Assembly (NCBI RefSeq): GCF_026151205.1
Contig: NC_087084.1
Coordinates: 13,842,235 to 13,906,234 of the forward strand
From: Bolinopsis microptera
Lineage: Eukaryota; Ctenophora; Tentaculata; Lobata; Bolinopsidae
Direction: 5' to 3'
DNA: 64,000 nucleotides
Both the position numbers and the translations under genes were made by a program. A model generated the notes under the pieces. The model did no database searches and had not been told where the DNA came from. It saw nothing but the letters and a program-made list of their open reading frames with translations. The stretch's first letter is position 1, and each line of letters opens with the position of its first letter. Of the stretch, positions 39,001-48,148 are shown in pieces.

Positions 39001-42000
39001 TTTCTCGCCAAACACCAGGAAATGAAGCAAGTATTGGTAGCTATCTACTGTACTGATAAAAACCTATGTGATGAACTGAAGTGTTGCTTGGGAAAAGCTA
39101 TAATGGACATTGACGACGAGTTGAAGAAAGGAAATATTACATTTCTCAGCAAAAACCGTCTACCAAATCCTAATGTGAGAAAAGCAACTGATATAAAGTC
39201 TGCAAATATTGACAGTGGCATTAACATTTTCAAAGACATGCTCGGTATAGAATACTTGACTGTGGAACAACATGATGCTTTCAACAAAGATCAGAATCTG
39301 CTGGCAATTAATGGACCAGCAGGTTCAGGGAAAACTATCATCTTGTTGGCTATGATCATAAAAGTGATCAAATCAAATGTGGATAGCAGAGCTGTGTTGT
39401 TCATTTTCTCAGAGGATAACATTTCATTTAAACGTTATCGAGATGCTTTAGATAAAGCTGAAATCAGTAACGAAGTGATAGCCACGGACAGTCCAAAGTT
39501 CATACTCACATTACAGAAGATATTAGAAAGTAATAGCAGGGTGGTAATAGTTAGGATCACATGTTTGTTATCTTTCACACATGTGTATAGAACAGTGACT
39601 AAACTGATGGAAAGGAACACACACCTATTTATTGATGACTGGCAGGGTATGGTGGGTCCGTTAAAACGAACAATGTTTACAGAGCTCGAGATACAGCAGA
39701 TTGTCAGAGCACCAACTAACTGTGTGATCGCTTGTGATTTAACTCAGTCATCCTACTATAACACAGGATCATCTAAAAAAAAACGATTTTTCCCATCCTT
39801 AATAAACTTGCCCCCTGAAAACATTGTAACTCTATCTCTGAACTTAAGAAATACTTCTGACATTATTGACATTCTATCTAAGATGAGAGAGCACATAATT
39901 CTACAAGTTCCTCAAGTAAAAAGAGACTTAGCTATTCCTATGATAAAACACGGACATTTTATTCACGGACCACAGATTGTAGTGCATGTTATTGAGAAGA
40001 CACTTGAGAAGGATTTAAGTGTGGTTATTGGTATCTTGAATGTAGAGCTAGATAAATTATGTAAAACAGACAATATTAAAATAGGTATATTATATAATAC
40101 AAGATACAAATATTACAAAATAATTCAAAAGGTAATAGAAGAACGATGTAGTGTATTTGATAATAATAAAATAGAGTGGTGTAATGTTAAAAGTTGTTAT
40201 TCAGTAGAGTACCCAGCAGTTATTGTGTTACTCGATTTTACTTATTATTTTAATGACCTACCTTCTCTTTACCTGCAGATTTCAAGAGCAAGAGTATATT
40301 GTGTTGTTATAGTATATAATTCAGATGATAGCATCTTCTTTTCAGGATTTCAACAATTAAAGATACGCCGCCGTTACTTGTCATTTAAACGATTAAATGA
40401 TATATTGGTTGAACTTGGAGATTTAATCAGAATCATACGGCATGCTTGATAACACAGAGTTTATCTGTGATAAGAATATTTGTGTTGTTCATGTGAATGA
40501 CACAAACACATTTTATTGAATGTTACATTGAAAATACTAATATGAGATAAGATTTGTAAAGTAACAATTTATACTGCCAATTTTATAATACACAGTGTTG
40601 AATTTAGTAGTATCAACAATATTAGTGAAACTACACAGCTGTTCTGAAAATAAATTTAAAATGAAGAAATTGAACTATTATACAAGTTCAACATGTAGCG
40701 TGATTATCAGAGTATGTACAGTATGATAGGATCCAAATACTTTACAAAGCTTATCAAATAGTTCATGATCACTGCACTCTGCACTCTGCACCTATCACCA
40801 CACTTAGATTAAATACGATATATTAATATAATATAAATATAAAACTGAAGACAGTCTAAAATAACTTACCTTCTTTATGCCAGTTTCAATAAGCTTGTTA
40901 TTACTTGTACTGTCTTCTAACCACCACGTGTCATGACGTCACACCACGTGTCATGACGTCACACCACGTGTCATGACGTCACACTTAAATAACTAACCTT
41001 CTTTATGCCAGTTTCAATAAGCTTGTTATTACTTGTACTGTCTTCTAACCACCACGTGTCATGACGTCACACCACGTGTCATGACGTCACACCACGTGTC
41101 ATGACGTCACACCACGTGTCATGACGTCACACTAAAATAACTAACCTTCTTTATGCCAGTTTCAATGAGCTTGTTATTACTTGTACTGTCTTCTAACCAC
41201 CACGTGTCATGACGTCACACCACGTGTCATGACGTCACACTAAAATAACTTACCTTCTTTATGCCAGTTTCAATAAGCTTGTTATTACTTGTACTGTCTT
41301 CTAACCACCACGTGTCATGACGTCACACCACGTGTCATGAAGTCACACTAAAATAACTAACCTTCTTTATGCCAGTTTCAATAAGCTTGTTATTACTTGT
41401 ACTGTCTTCTAACCACCACGTGTCATGACGTCACACCACGTGTCATGACGTCACAACACGTGTCATGACGTCACACTAAAATAACTTACCTTCTTTATGC
41501 CAGTTTCAATAAGCTTGTTATTACTTGTACTGTCTTCTAACCACCACGTGTCATGACGTCACACCACGTGTCATGACGTCACACTAAAATAACTTACCTT
41601 CTTTATGCCAGTTTCAATAAGCGTGTTATTACTTGTACTGTCTTCTAACGCGAACTCGCTGTATATTTGTGGATACACATAGCTAAAACCAATGTTCCTG
41701 AAATTATTTATTTCAATTTCAAACCATGGCTATTATTTATAACTTTATTAGAATAAAAGTTGATCAATAGTTTATTAATAAATTAAAATAAAAGTTAAAA
41801 ATCACTTTTAAGACTAGTGGCTACATATTATTTAAAACTTTACATGTCCCAAATATCGAGTGTTTTCGGAATTATGTCTATAACAGTGTTATAGTTATAT
41901 AATTCCCCCACTGAAACACGATGTTGAATATTATCTCAGTTTCAAGAGCAGAGCCTAAATAACGTTAGGAATTCCAGGAATCTCACCAATGTAACTGCTC

Positions 42001-42693
42001 GCAACTCCAGGATACCATCTGATCTACCTGACTCTGCATCTCTTTAGACAGTCTCTGTACCCTGTATGTGTCATGCAGGTAGTTTATAATCGCTGGTCTG
42101 AAAAAGTGTGAGCTTAATTAGATTGTGGAATTTACCCTGGCGGCACTATGGCGGCACTCTGGCCGCCATAGTGCCACGAGAGTGCCGCGATGGGGCCATC
42201 GGGATCCGGATGTATGATCAATAATACTAATAGTGCTGTAATTTTGTCCGGAATGTTGCATGATTTTATAAATATGTTTAATTTGCTGGACCGATATATC
42301 GATATTGTCACAACACACAATGTTTATCAGGTACACTCAACACAACCACTATAAACAAACCAACTGTTTATAAACAAATCCCTATCAAAACATTGAACCA
42401 TTCAAACTGAATATTAAAATGAAACAACTAAATTATGTAATATAATAATATAATAATTATGTAATATAATAATATAATTCCTCTCACCCCTCAGAAATAC
42501 AGACACCATTATGTTGTATTACAGGCAGTGTATGTTTAGGGTTCTTCTCCAGGAAATCCGGGGTGAGATGTTCGTTCTTCAGTACGTTAACTTCAGTGTA
42601 AGAGTAGTCTATACAGTGTTCTTTAAGGAAGAGTAGTACAGGTCTACAGGGTGCAACTACACATGATGCGTATATTTTCAAGTCATCTGGCAT
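27058..42693 (-). CDS. glutathione S-transferase, theta class, six exons
   Basis: A cytosolic enzyme family that conjugates glutathione to electrophiles. The exons are 42488-42693 (start MPDDLKIYASCVVAPCRPV), 41987-42097, 41598-41697, 30041-30091, 27355-27460 and 27058-27167 (stop). All are AG/GT bounded and phases agree; the product is about 227 aa, normal for theta GSTs. The N-terminal thioredoxin fold shows ..LTPDFLEKNPKHTLPVI and SEGPAIINYL (GSH-site ES/G region). The helical domain shows VDQMVSWSCEQLHW, VYPQIYSEF, the G-x-x-x-T-x-ADF motif (GVRTTADFTIAS), MWPNVISWLERV and a C-terminal EVHKFH. The usual theta catalytic Ser position aligns with Val13. Intron 3 (30092-41597) contains an opposite-strand gene and a LINE. 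Four tandem arrays touch its exons: upstream of exon 1, at exons 3 and 4, and at the stop. Confidence 0.85.
27752..30060. repeat. 30-bp minisatellite at GST exon 4, ~77 copies
   Basis: The unit is CTTATTACTGTGTAGATAAG followed by AAGAAGTTAC or AAGAACTTAC. On the minus strand it equals the end of GST exon 4 plus its donor: TCTTATCTACACAGTAATAAG|GTAAC or GTAAG. The unit also contains a pyrimidine run followed by CACAG, so each copy carries a donor and an acceptor-like site. Because 30 is divisible by 3, the frame stays open through the whole array on both strands. The G/C variant at donor position 5 is interspersed irregularly. Confidence 0.97.
30092..32136. other. GST intron 3, left part: low-complexity DNA
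   Basis: A direct repeat of about 45 bp (ACACAGTTTAACACTGTTTA...) lies at about 30115 and 30190. Three copies of a C-rich unit (CACCCCTGGGTCAGGGCAGG) lie at 30766-30873. A C-rich tract lies at 31167-31315. Four copies of CACGTGACCTG-type 11-mers are at 31566-31605. No coding exon is seen before 32137. Confidence 0.7.
31566..31605. promoter_or_regulatory. tandem CACGTG sites upstream of the NERD-helicase
   Basis: Four closely spaced CACGTGAC units about 540 bp before the start codon of the plus-strand gene. CACGTG is the E-box core bound by bHLH factors in animals; a regulatory role here is inferred only from position. Confidence 0.35.
32137..40449 (+). CDS. NERD nuclease-SF1 helicase fusion, six exons, ~903 aa
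   Basis: The exons are 32137-32227, 32454-32567, 32796-32909, 37626-37733, 37962-38075 and 38279-40449. Exon 1 gives MGKRKNNKGKQRKKGRKRKQ, a likely nuclear signal. Exons 2-5 are phase 1-1 repeats of 36-38 codons (ITTLQDQSPIAPKETNIDA...). Positions in the last exon, counted from its first ATG at 38281, are as follows. A NERD domain covers about 60-250, with E68, D113 and E126-x-K128 (CDFVV...IIEVKN), a PD-(D/E)XK-type site. The helicase has a Q-like TVEQ at 327-330, Walker A GPAGSGKT at 345-352, Walker B FIDDWQ at 450-455, CDLTQS (motif III-like), LNLRNTSDI (motif IV-like) and LQISRAR (motif VI-like). These match UvrD/DUF2075-type helicases. NERD-helicase fusions are known mainly from bacteria. 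The first ATG could also be 38281 if the small exons are not used. It lies inside GST intron 3, opposite strand. Confidence 0.72.
32228..33011 (+). repeat. 342-bp exon-plus-intron tandem repeat, left block
   Basis: Exact 342-bp period: exon starts at 32454 and 32796. Each unit holds a 114-nt exon preceded by TTTTTCAACTTTTACAG and followed by G|GTTGGTAC. The block continues at 37499 beyond the LINE, so the LINE was inserted into an existing tandem array. Confidence 0.93.
33398..36831 (-). pseudogene. LINE ORF2: PHD-endonuclease-reverse transcriptase, one frameshift
   Basis: Part one (35404-36831, 475 aa) starts with a Cys-rich PHD-like finger (CPGCDSNVL...CECCDTIYHAKC...WHCSQC). An exonuclease-endonuclease-phosphatase domain follows (IALAETNID, LTGDFNVDLL, SHHNPIF). 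Part two (33398-35353, 651 aa) is the reverse transcriptase: IDLSKAFDTI, PQGSVLGPLLFLIYINDI, and the catalytic FADDTNIFV. The two parts are separated by a single frameshift near the A-run at about 35415-35420; in the next frame the sequence continues as PLDGKKFELAKGNIKKTWEL. Its start codon overlaps the ORF1 stop as ATGA (36828-36831). Confidence 0.9.
36828..37497 (-). pseudogene. LINE ORF1, SGNH-hydrolase-like, N-terminus lost
   Basis: The frame runs in from the truncated 5' edge with STVLIGDSNTKYIQFGKDVG (GDS block), then NIVIHTGINDIRD (G-x-N block) and HISLLLPTKS, and ends with VVHLGREGLKIFCMNI (catalytic D/H-like VxHL). These match the esterase-like ORF1 of some CR1-type LINEs. No initiator remains because the 5' end is cut at 37498. 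Confidence 0.8.
37499..38278 (+). repeat. 342-bp exon-plus-intron tandem repeat, right block
   Basis: This continues the left block: copies begin at exon starts 37626 and 37962 (period 336, because the first copy lacks 6 nt in the exon). A more diverged copy of the intron then leads to the acceptor of the big exon at 38278. Confidence 0.92.
40450..40861. other. 3' flank of the NERD-helicase
   Basis: AT-rich, no coding signal. An AATAAA at about 40650 could serve as a polyadenylation signal for the plus-strand gene. Confidence 0.45.
40862..41640. repeat. ~105-145 bp composite array built from GST exon 3
   Basis: Seven copies, counting the real exon, of a block that on the minus strand reads GAAGACAGTACAAGTAATAA, then AAGCTTATTGAAACTGGC, then ATAAAGAAG|GTAAGTTATTTT. 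This is the end of GST exon 3 with its donor. Each block is followed by two to four copies of a 20-bp subunit, ACCACGTGTCATGACGTCAC. Donors vary between GTAAG and GTTAG. It is a nested, two-level tandem repeat. Confidence 0.93.
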
Positions 42694-42706
42694 GCCTGGT
42701 GAGTGG

Positions 42707-43017
42707 TGAGGGGGTCACGTGGTTTAGTGGTCACGTGGTTTAGTGATCACGTGGTTTAGTGATCACGTGGTTTAGTGATCACGTGGTTTAGTGGTCACGT
42801 GGTTTAGTGATCACGTGGTTTAGTGATCACGTGGTTTAGTGGTCACGTGGTTTAGTGATCACGTGGTTTAGTGATCACGTGGTTTAGTGATCACGTGGTT
42901 TAGTGATCACGTGGTTTAGTGATCACGTGGTTTAGTGATCACGTGGTTTAGTGATCACGTGGTTTAGTGATCACGTGGTTTAGTGATCACGTGGTTTAGT
43001 GATCACGTGGTTTAGTG
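42707..43017. repeat. 16-bp CACGTG minisatellite upstream of GST exon 1
   Basis: About 19 copies of TCACGTGGTTTAGTGA or TCACGTGGTTTAGTGG, starting about 15 bp upstream of the GST start codon. Each copy has the E-box CACGTG, so the array overlaps the likely 5' untranslated or promoter region. Confidence 0.93.
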
Positions 43018-43431
43018 ATACTATACTAACACTATAGTGATACTATACTAACAATTATTTTATTACGATATACATGAAATAGAGTAAGGTAGTAAGAAGA
43101 AATGTGTCATTGAGACTAGCATATGCAGTGAAACAAATCTTAGAAATTTAGATTAAGTACACCCAACAAACGAAAAATAAAATACCTCAACTTACAAGTT
43201 AAATAAAGTATGATTTTATGGTTTTTATTTTAATTTTATAGTTTATACAAATAACATAATAAAATCCTGCTCAAATAAAATCGTCAGTCAATGGTGTAAA
43301 CCCCTGCAATGCACATAATATTGTAATGTCGAACAGTTTTTTACTGTTCAATCATATTTCCTCTTAAATTAAGAACATGTATTATTTTTTAAATGGCTTA
43401 TAAGAATTGTGAAGCACAAAGCTGAGAAATA
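43018..43431. other. AT-rich spacer
   Basis: No coding or repeat structure beyond short A/T runs. This is the 5' side of the GST gene. Confidence 0.5.
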
Positions 43432-45700
43432 ATAACTCAAGACCCCTTGTCAATACCAGATGTTCTACATAACTCAAGATCCCTTGTCAATACCAGATGT
43501 TCTACATAACTCAAGACCCCTTGTCAATACCAGATGTTCTACATAACTCAAGACCCCTTGTCAATACCAGATGTTCTACATAACTCAAGACCCCTTGTCT
43601 ATACCAGATGTTCTACATAACTCAAGACCCCTTGTCTATACCAGATGTTCTACATAACTCAAGATCCCTTGTCTATACCAGATGTTCTACATAACTCAAG
43701 ATCCCTTGTCTATACCAGATGTTCTACATAACTCAAGACCCCTTGTCTATACCAGATGTTCTACATAACTCAAGATCCCTTGTCTATACCAGATGTTCTA
43801 CATAACTCAAGACCCCTTGTCAATACCAGATGTTCTACATAACTCAAGACCCCTTGTCAATACCAGATGTTCTACATAACTCAAGACCCCTTGTCTATAC
43901 CAGATGTTCTACATAACTCAAGACCCCTTGTCAATACCAGATGTTCTACATAACTCAAGACCCCTTGTCAATACCAGATGTTCTACATAACTCAAGACCC
44001 CTTGTCTATACCAGATGTTCTACATAACTCAAGACCCCTTGTCAATACCAGATGTTCTACATAACTCAAGACCCCTTGTCAATACCAGATGTTCTACATA
44101 ACTCAAGACCCCTTGTCAATACCAGATGTTCTACATAACTCAAGACCCCTTGTCAATACCAGATGTTCTACATAACTCAAGACCCCTTGTCAATACCAGA
44201 TGTTCTACATAACTCAAGACCCCTTGTCAATACCAGATGTTCTACATAACTCAAGACCCCTTGTCAATACCAGATGTTCTACATAACTCAAGACCCCTTG
44301 TCTATACCAGATGTTCTACATAACTCAAGACCCCTTGTCAATACCAGATGTTCTACATAACTCAAGACCCCTTGTCAATACCAGATGTTCTACATAACTC
44401 AAGAGTCAAGACCCCTTGTCTATACCAGATGTTCTACATTACTCAAGACCCCTTGTCTATACCAGATGTTCTACATAACTCAAGACCCCTTGTCAATACC
44501 AGATGTTCTACATAACTCAAGACCCCTTGTCTATACCAGATGTTCTACATAACTCAAGACCCCTTGTCAATACCAGATGTTCTACATAACTCAAGACCCC
44601 TTGTCTATACCAGATGTTCTACATAACTCAAGACCCCTTGTCTATACCAGATGTTCTACATAACTCAAGACCCCTTGTCTATACCAGATGTTCTACATTA
44701 CTCAAGACCCCTTGTCTATACCAGATGTTCTACATAACTCAAGACCCCTTGTCAATACCAGATGTTCTACATAACTCAAGACCCCTTGTCTATACCAGAT
44801 GTTCTACATAACTCAAGACCCCTTGTCAATACCAGATGTTCTACATTTCTCAAGACCCCTTGTCAATACCAGATGTTCTACATAACTCAAGACCCCTTGT
44901 CAATACCAGATGTTCTATATAACTCAAGACCCCTTGTCTATACCAGATGTTCTACATTTCTCAAGACCCCTTGTCAATACCAGATGTTCTACATAACTCA
45001 AGACCCCTTGTCAATACCAGATGTTCTACATAACTCAAGACCCCTTGTCAATACCAGATGTTCTACATAACTCAAGACCCCTTGTCAATACCAGATGTTC
45101 TACATAACTCAAGACCCCTTGTCAATACCAGATGTTCTACATAACTCAAGACCCCTTGTCAATACCAGATGTTCTACATAACTCAAGACCCCTTGTCAAT
45201 ACCAGATGTTCTACATAACTCAAAACACCTTGTCTATACCAGATGTTCTACATAACTCAAAACCCCTTGTCAATACCAGATGTTCTACATAACTCAAGAC
45301 CCCTTGTCTATACCAGATGTTCTACATAACTCAAGACCCCTTGTCAATACCAGATGTTCTACATAACTCAAGACCCCTTGTCAATACCAGATGTTCTACA
45401 TAACTCAAGACCCCTTGTCAATACCAGATGTTCTACATAACTCAAGACCCTTTGTCTATACCAATGTTCTACATAACTCAAGACACCTTGTCAATACCAG
45501 ATGTTCTACATAACTCAAGACCCCTTGTCTATACCAGATGTTCTACATAACTCAAGACCCCTTGTTAATACCAGATGTTCTACATAACTCAAGACCCTTT
45601 GTCAATACCAGATGTTCTACATAACTCAAGACCCCTTGTCAATACCAGATGTTCTACATAACTCAAGACCCCTTGTCAATACCAGATGTTCTACATTTCG
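43432..45700. repeat. 37-bp minisatellite built from the CEP290-like stop region
   Basis: About 61 copies of ATAACTCAAGACCCCTTGTC followed by A/TATACCAGATGTTCTAC. On the minus strand each unit repeats the last codons and stop of the adjoining coding exon (TGT AGA ACA TCT GGT ATT, then the GS-stop). The array thus begins inside the terminal exon and fills the 3' side. One unit near 44401 carries an extra AGAGTCA, and a few have TTTCTC or TTACTC. Confidence 0.96.
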
Positions 45701-47540
45701 AGACCACATTTAACAATGCCTCCTGATAATCAACCTTTGTTTTCTTACACACACTCTGTAATGTCTTCTCATAAATCTTGTTCAACTTTGCGGATTCCTG
45801 CAGAGCATACTTTAAATCTTCTATCTCGTCAAAAAAATTCTTGTCTATCCCTCTCATTTCTGATTTTAACTTCTCGTATTCGTAACGGATTGAGTCTCTT
45901 TCTGCCGTTAATTTAAAGATTTCTTCTTTCTCGTTTTGAAGCTTTTTCTCGGTTTGTTGCTTGTATTTTTCTAAGGCAACGGAAGTTTTGTGGAGCTTTT
46001 CTCGGGCGGTACGGAGCTCAGTTTCTAGTTTTGAGTTGGAAATCTTGAGGTTGGAGATCTTCTCAGAGTTTTCTGTGTTGGTCGCTAGTTCTTTCTCGTA
46101 TTTCCTGAAATCAGCTTATAATCATGCATATAATATACGAATGGCTGGAATAATACGGTCTATGGTGGCCCATGAAGGTCAACCGAATTTCAAATCGTTA
46201 TCAGTGTGAACATTTTTTATTTTTGTATAAGTCGACACCTTTTTTAAATGGACCTCCTGATTCCTTACTTACCTGACTGGAAGAGAGTGAGTGTGGAGTA
46301 GTTTTGTGGAGTGTTTCTTCTGAGTACTAACCTTATTAGAAGAGAGTGGGTGTGGAGTAGTTTTGTGGAGTGTTTCTCCTGAGTACTAACCTGACTAGAA
46401 GAGAGTGAGTGTGGAGTAGTTTTGTGGAGTGTTTCTCCTGAGTACTAACCTTACTAGAAGAGAGTGAGTGTGGAGTAGTTTTGTGGAGTGTTTCTCCTGA
46501 GTACTAACCTTACTAGAAGAGAGTGAGTGTGGAGTAGTTTTGTGGAGTGTTTCTCCTGAGTACTAACCTGACTAGAAGAGAGTGAGTGTGGAGTAGTTTT
46601 GTGGAGTGCTTCTCCTGAGTGCTCTCCTGCAGGTCACGTGATAAGATTGTTTGCGTGGACTTTTCCTCAAGGTATCCACTGGCACTAGTTATCCTCACAG
46701 CTCTGAAACACGTGACGTAAAGTAAAGTGATTTAATTTATCAAATGCTATTCTATTAAATATTATCAAATACATTATCTTAAATTTGATCCTTCGAACAG
46801 CTGTTGAGCAATGAAACGCAAACATAATCTTAGCAAAATCAAATACATTACTCTAGAAAAGGACTGGGAAGGATGAGTAACAAAAATGAGACTACAATAA
46901 GAAATAATAGAGACTAAAGATAAAACAACAGATGGCCAGGATGAAACATAAAACTCAACTGGTCTCTGTAATAACTGGCAATATTGAAATTATAAAAGTT
47001 TTTGGCAATTAAATAAAATATTTGAACAGTCTACTAACATGTCCTTGTTATTTGTAGTCTGAACTAACAGCTCATTATATCTTCCTTTCAGTCGTTTATA
47101 CTTTGCTGTTATTCTTTCGTTCTCAGCTTGCATCTAAGATATGTTTGATAAATAATCAGGGTAATGGTAGTACTAGTATAAGTAGGTGTACTTAAAAGCT
47201 GAAATCAAAAAAATTAAATATTTTGGTACTTTACTTACATGATAATATTAATATAATAAGAAGCATAACTTACTAAACAGCAAGGTCAGCAAGGTATTTT
47301 ACTTATTGAAAGGTATTTTACTTACAGCAAGGTATTTTACTTACTGCAGGTATTTTACTTACAGCAGGTATTTTACTTACAGCAGGTCTTTTACTTACAG
47401 CAGGTCTTTTACTTACAGCAGGTATTTTACTTACAGCAGGTAACTTACATATAATATTTAAAACCTACAGCAGGTATTTAACTTACATATAAGCAGGAAT
47501 GTAGACTTGGCAGCTCAGTCATCTCGTTATTTACACCTTG
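45663..47540 (-). CDS. CEP290: CEP290-like coiled-coil protein, last four exons
   Basis: The exons are 47487-47540, 47039-47133, 46568-46702 and 45663-46104 (stop), in consistent phase. The product is heptad-rich: KYEKELATNTENSEKISNLK, then LEKYKQQTEKKLQNEKEE, then EYEKLKSEM. Near its end is NFFDEIEDLKYALQES, which closely resembles the FFEEIEDLKYNYKE segment at the C-terminus of CEP290, a large scaffold of the ciliary transition zone. Only the 3' end is visible; CEP290 has more than 2000 residues, and further exons would have to lie beyond the tetraspanin and phosphatase genes, or this is a shorter relative. Three of the four exons are bordered by tandem arrays made from their own ends. Confidence 0.55.
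46268..46622. repeat. 59-bp minisatellite at a CEP290-like exon donor
   Basis: Five to six copies of a unit which, on the minus strand, contains exon bases (CACTCCACAAAACTACTCCA, then CACTCACTCTCTTCTAGT) and a donor AG|GTTAGTAC. The copy farthest from the exon start has the best donor (CAG|GTAAGTAAG). Only the first copy keeps the frame with the last exon, since 59 is not a multiple of 3. Confidence 0.9.
47288..47445. repeat. 18-bp minisatellite of donor sequences
   Basis: About eight copies of TATTTTACTTACAGCAGG (with a few TCTTTT variants). On the minus strand every copy reads GCTGTAAGTAAAAT, a strong GTAAGT donor. It lies just downstream of exon 47487-47540, whose own donor is TAT|GTAAGTTAAAT. 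Confidence 0.88.
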
Positions 47541-47611
47541 CTAAATGAATAATACTTAGTGTACTAGTAGTTCACCAATAAATCGTGTTTTAACTAGAAA
47601 CACGCAACGCG

Positions 47612-47692
47612 AAATGACGTCACACCACGTGACATGAGGTCACACCACGTGACATGACGTCACTCCACGTGACATGACATCACACACCATGT
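47612..47692. repeat. ~20-bp CACGTGACATGACGTCAC repeat
   Basis: Four imperfect copies combining CACGTG with TGACGTCA. This is close in sequence to the 20-bp subunit at 40920-41580, 6 kb away. Confidence 0.75.
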
Positions 47693-48148
47693 AACATTTC
47701 TATAATATTTAGTAGTTCACCAATAAATCGTTTACGATATAAACTTAAAAGAAAATATCTGCGTTTCAACCAGTGCGTTTCTAGTTATGAATAAATCGAT
47801 CTGTAAGACAGGTTCACAAGCTATGATATAATAAATTTGTAGGAACCCCTCAATATTCACAAGGAAGTTGCAAGTTTTAGTGTTTAGTGTAGGTTGCCTT
47901 CTGTTTTGCGGGGTTGGTTGTCGTCATTAAAATCGTCTTTTTGTCTCTCTGATTTCGCTTCTGAGCAGATTATTTCCACATACATTTGTATCAAATTCAG
48001 TTTTATATCATCATAACTTATAATACTCAAATCCTTAAATATCACTATATTGAAGAAGAAAAAATTTCCCGGCATACTCTCTTTTGAAAGGTAGTCTATC
48101 TGTCGTACCCATGTAGTATATTAATACCTCAATACATATTCCAAAAAC

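Noticed and set aside
26546-45700. CRISPR arrays (35- and 37-bp repeats)
   Set aside because: The units are contiguous with no unique spacers, in an animal genome, and derive from neighbouring exons.
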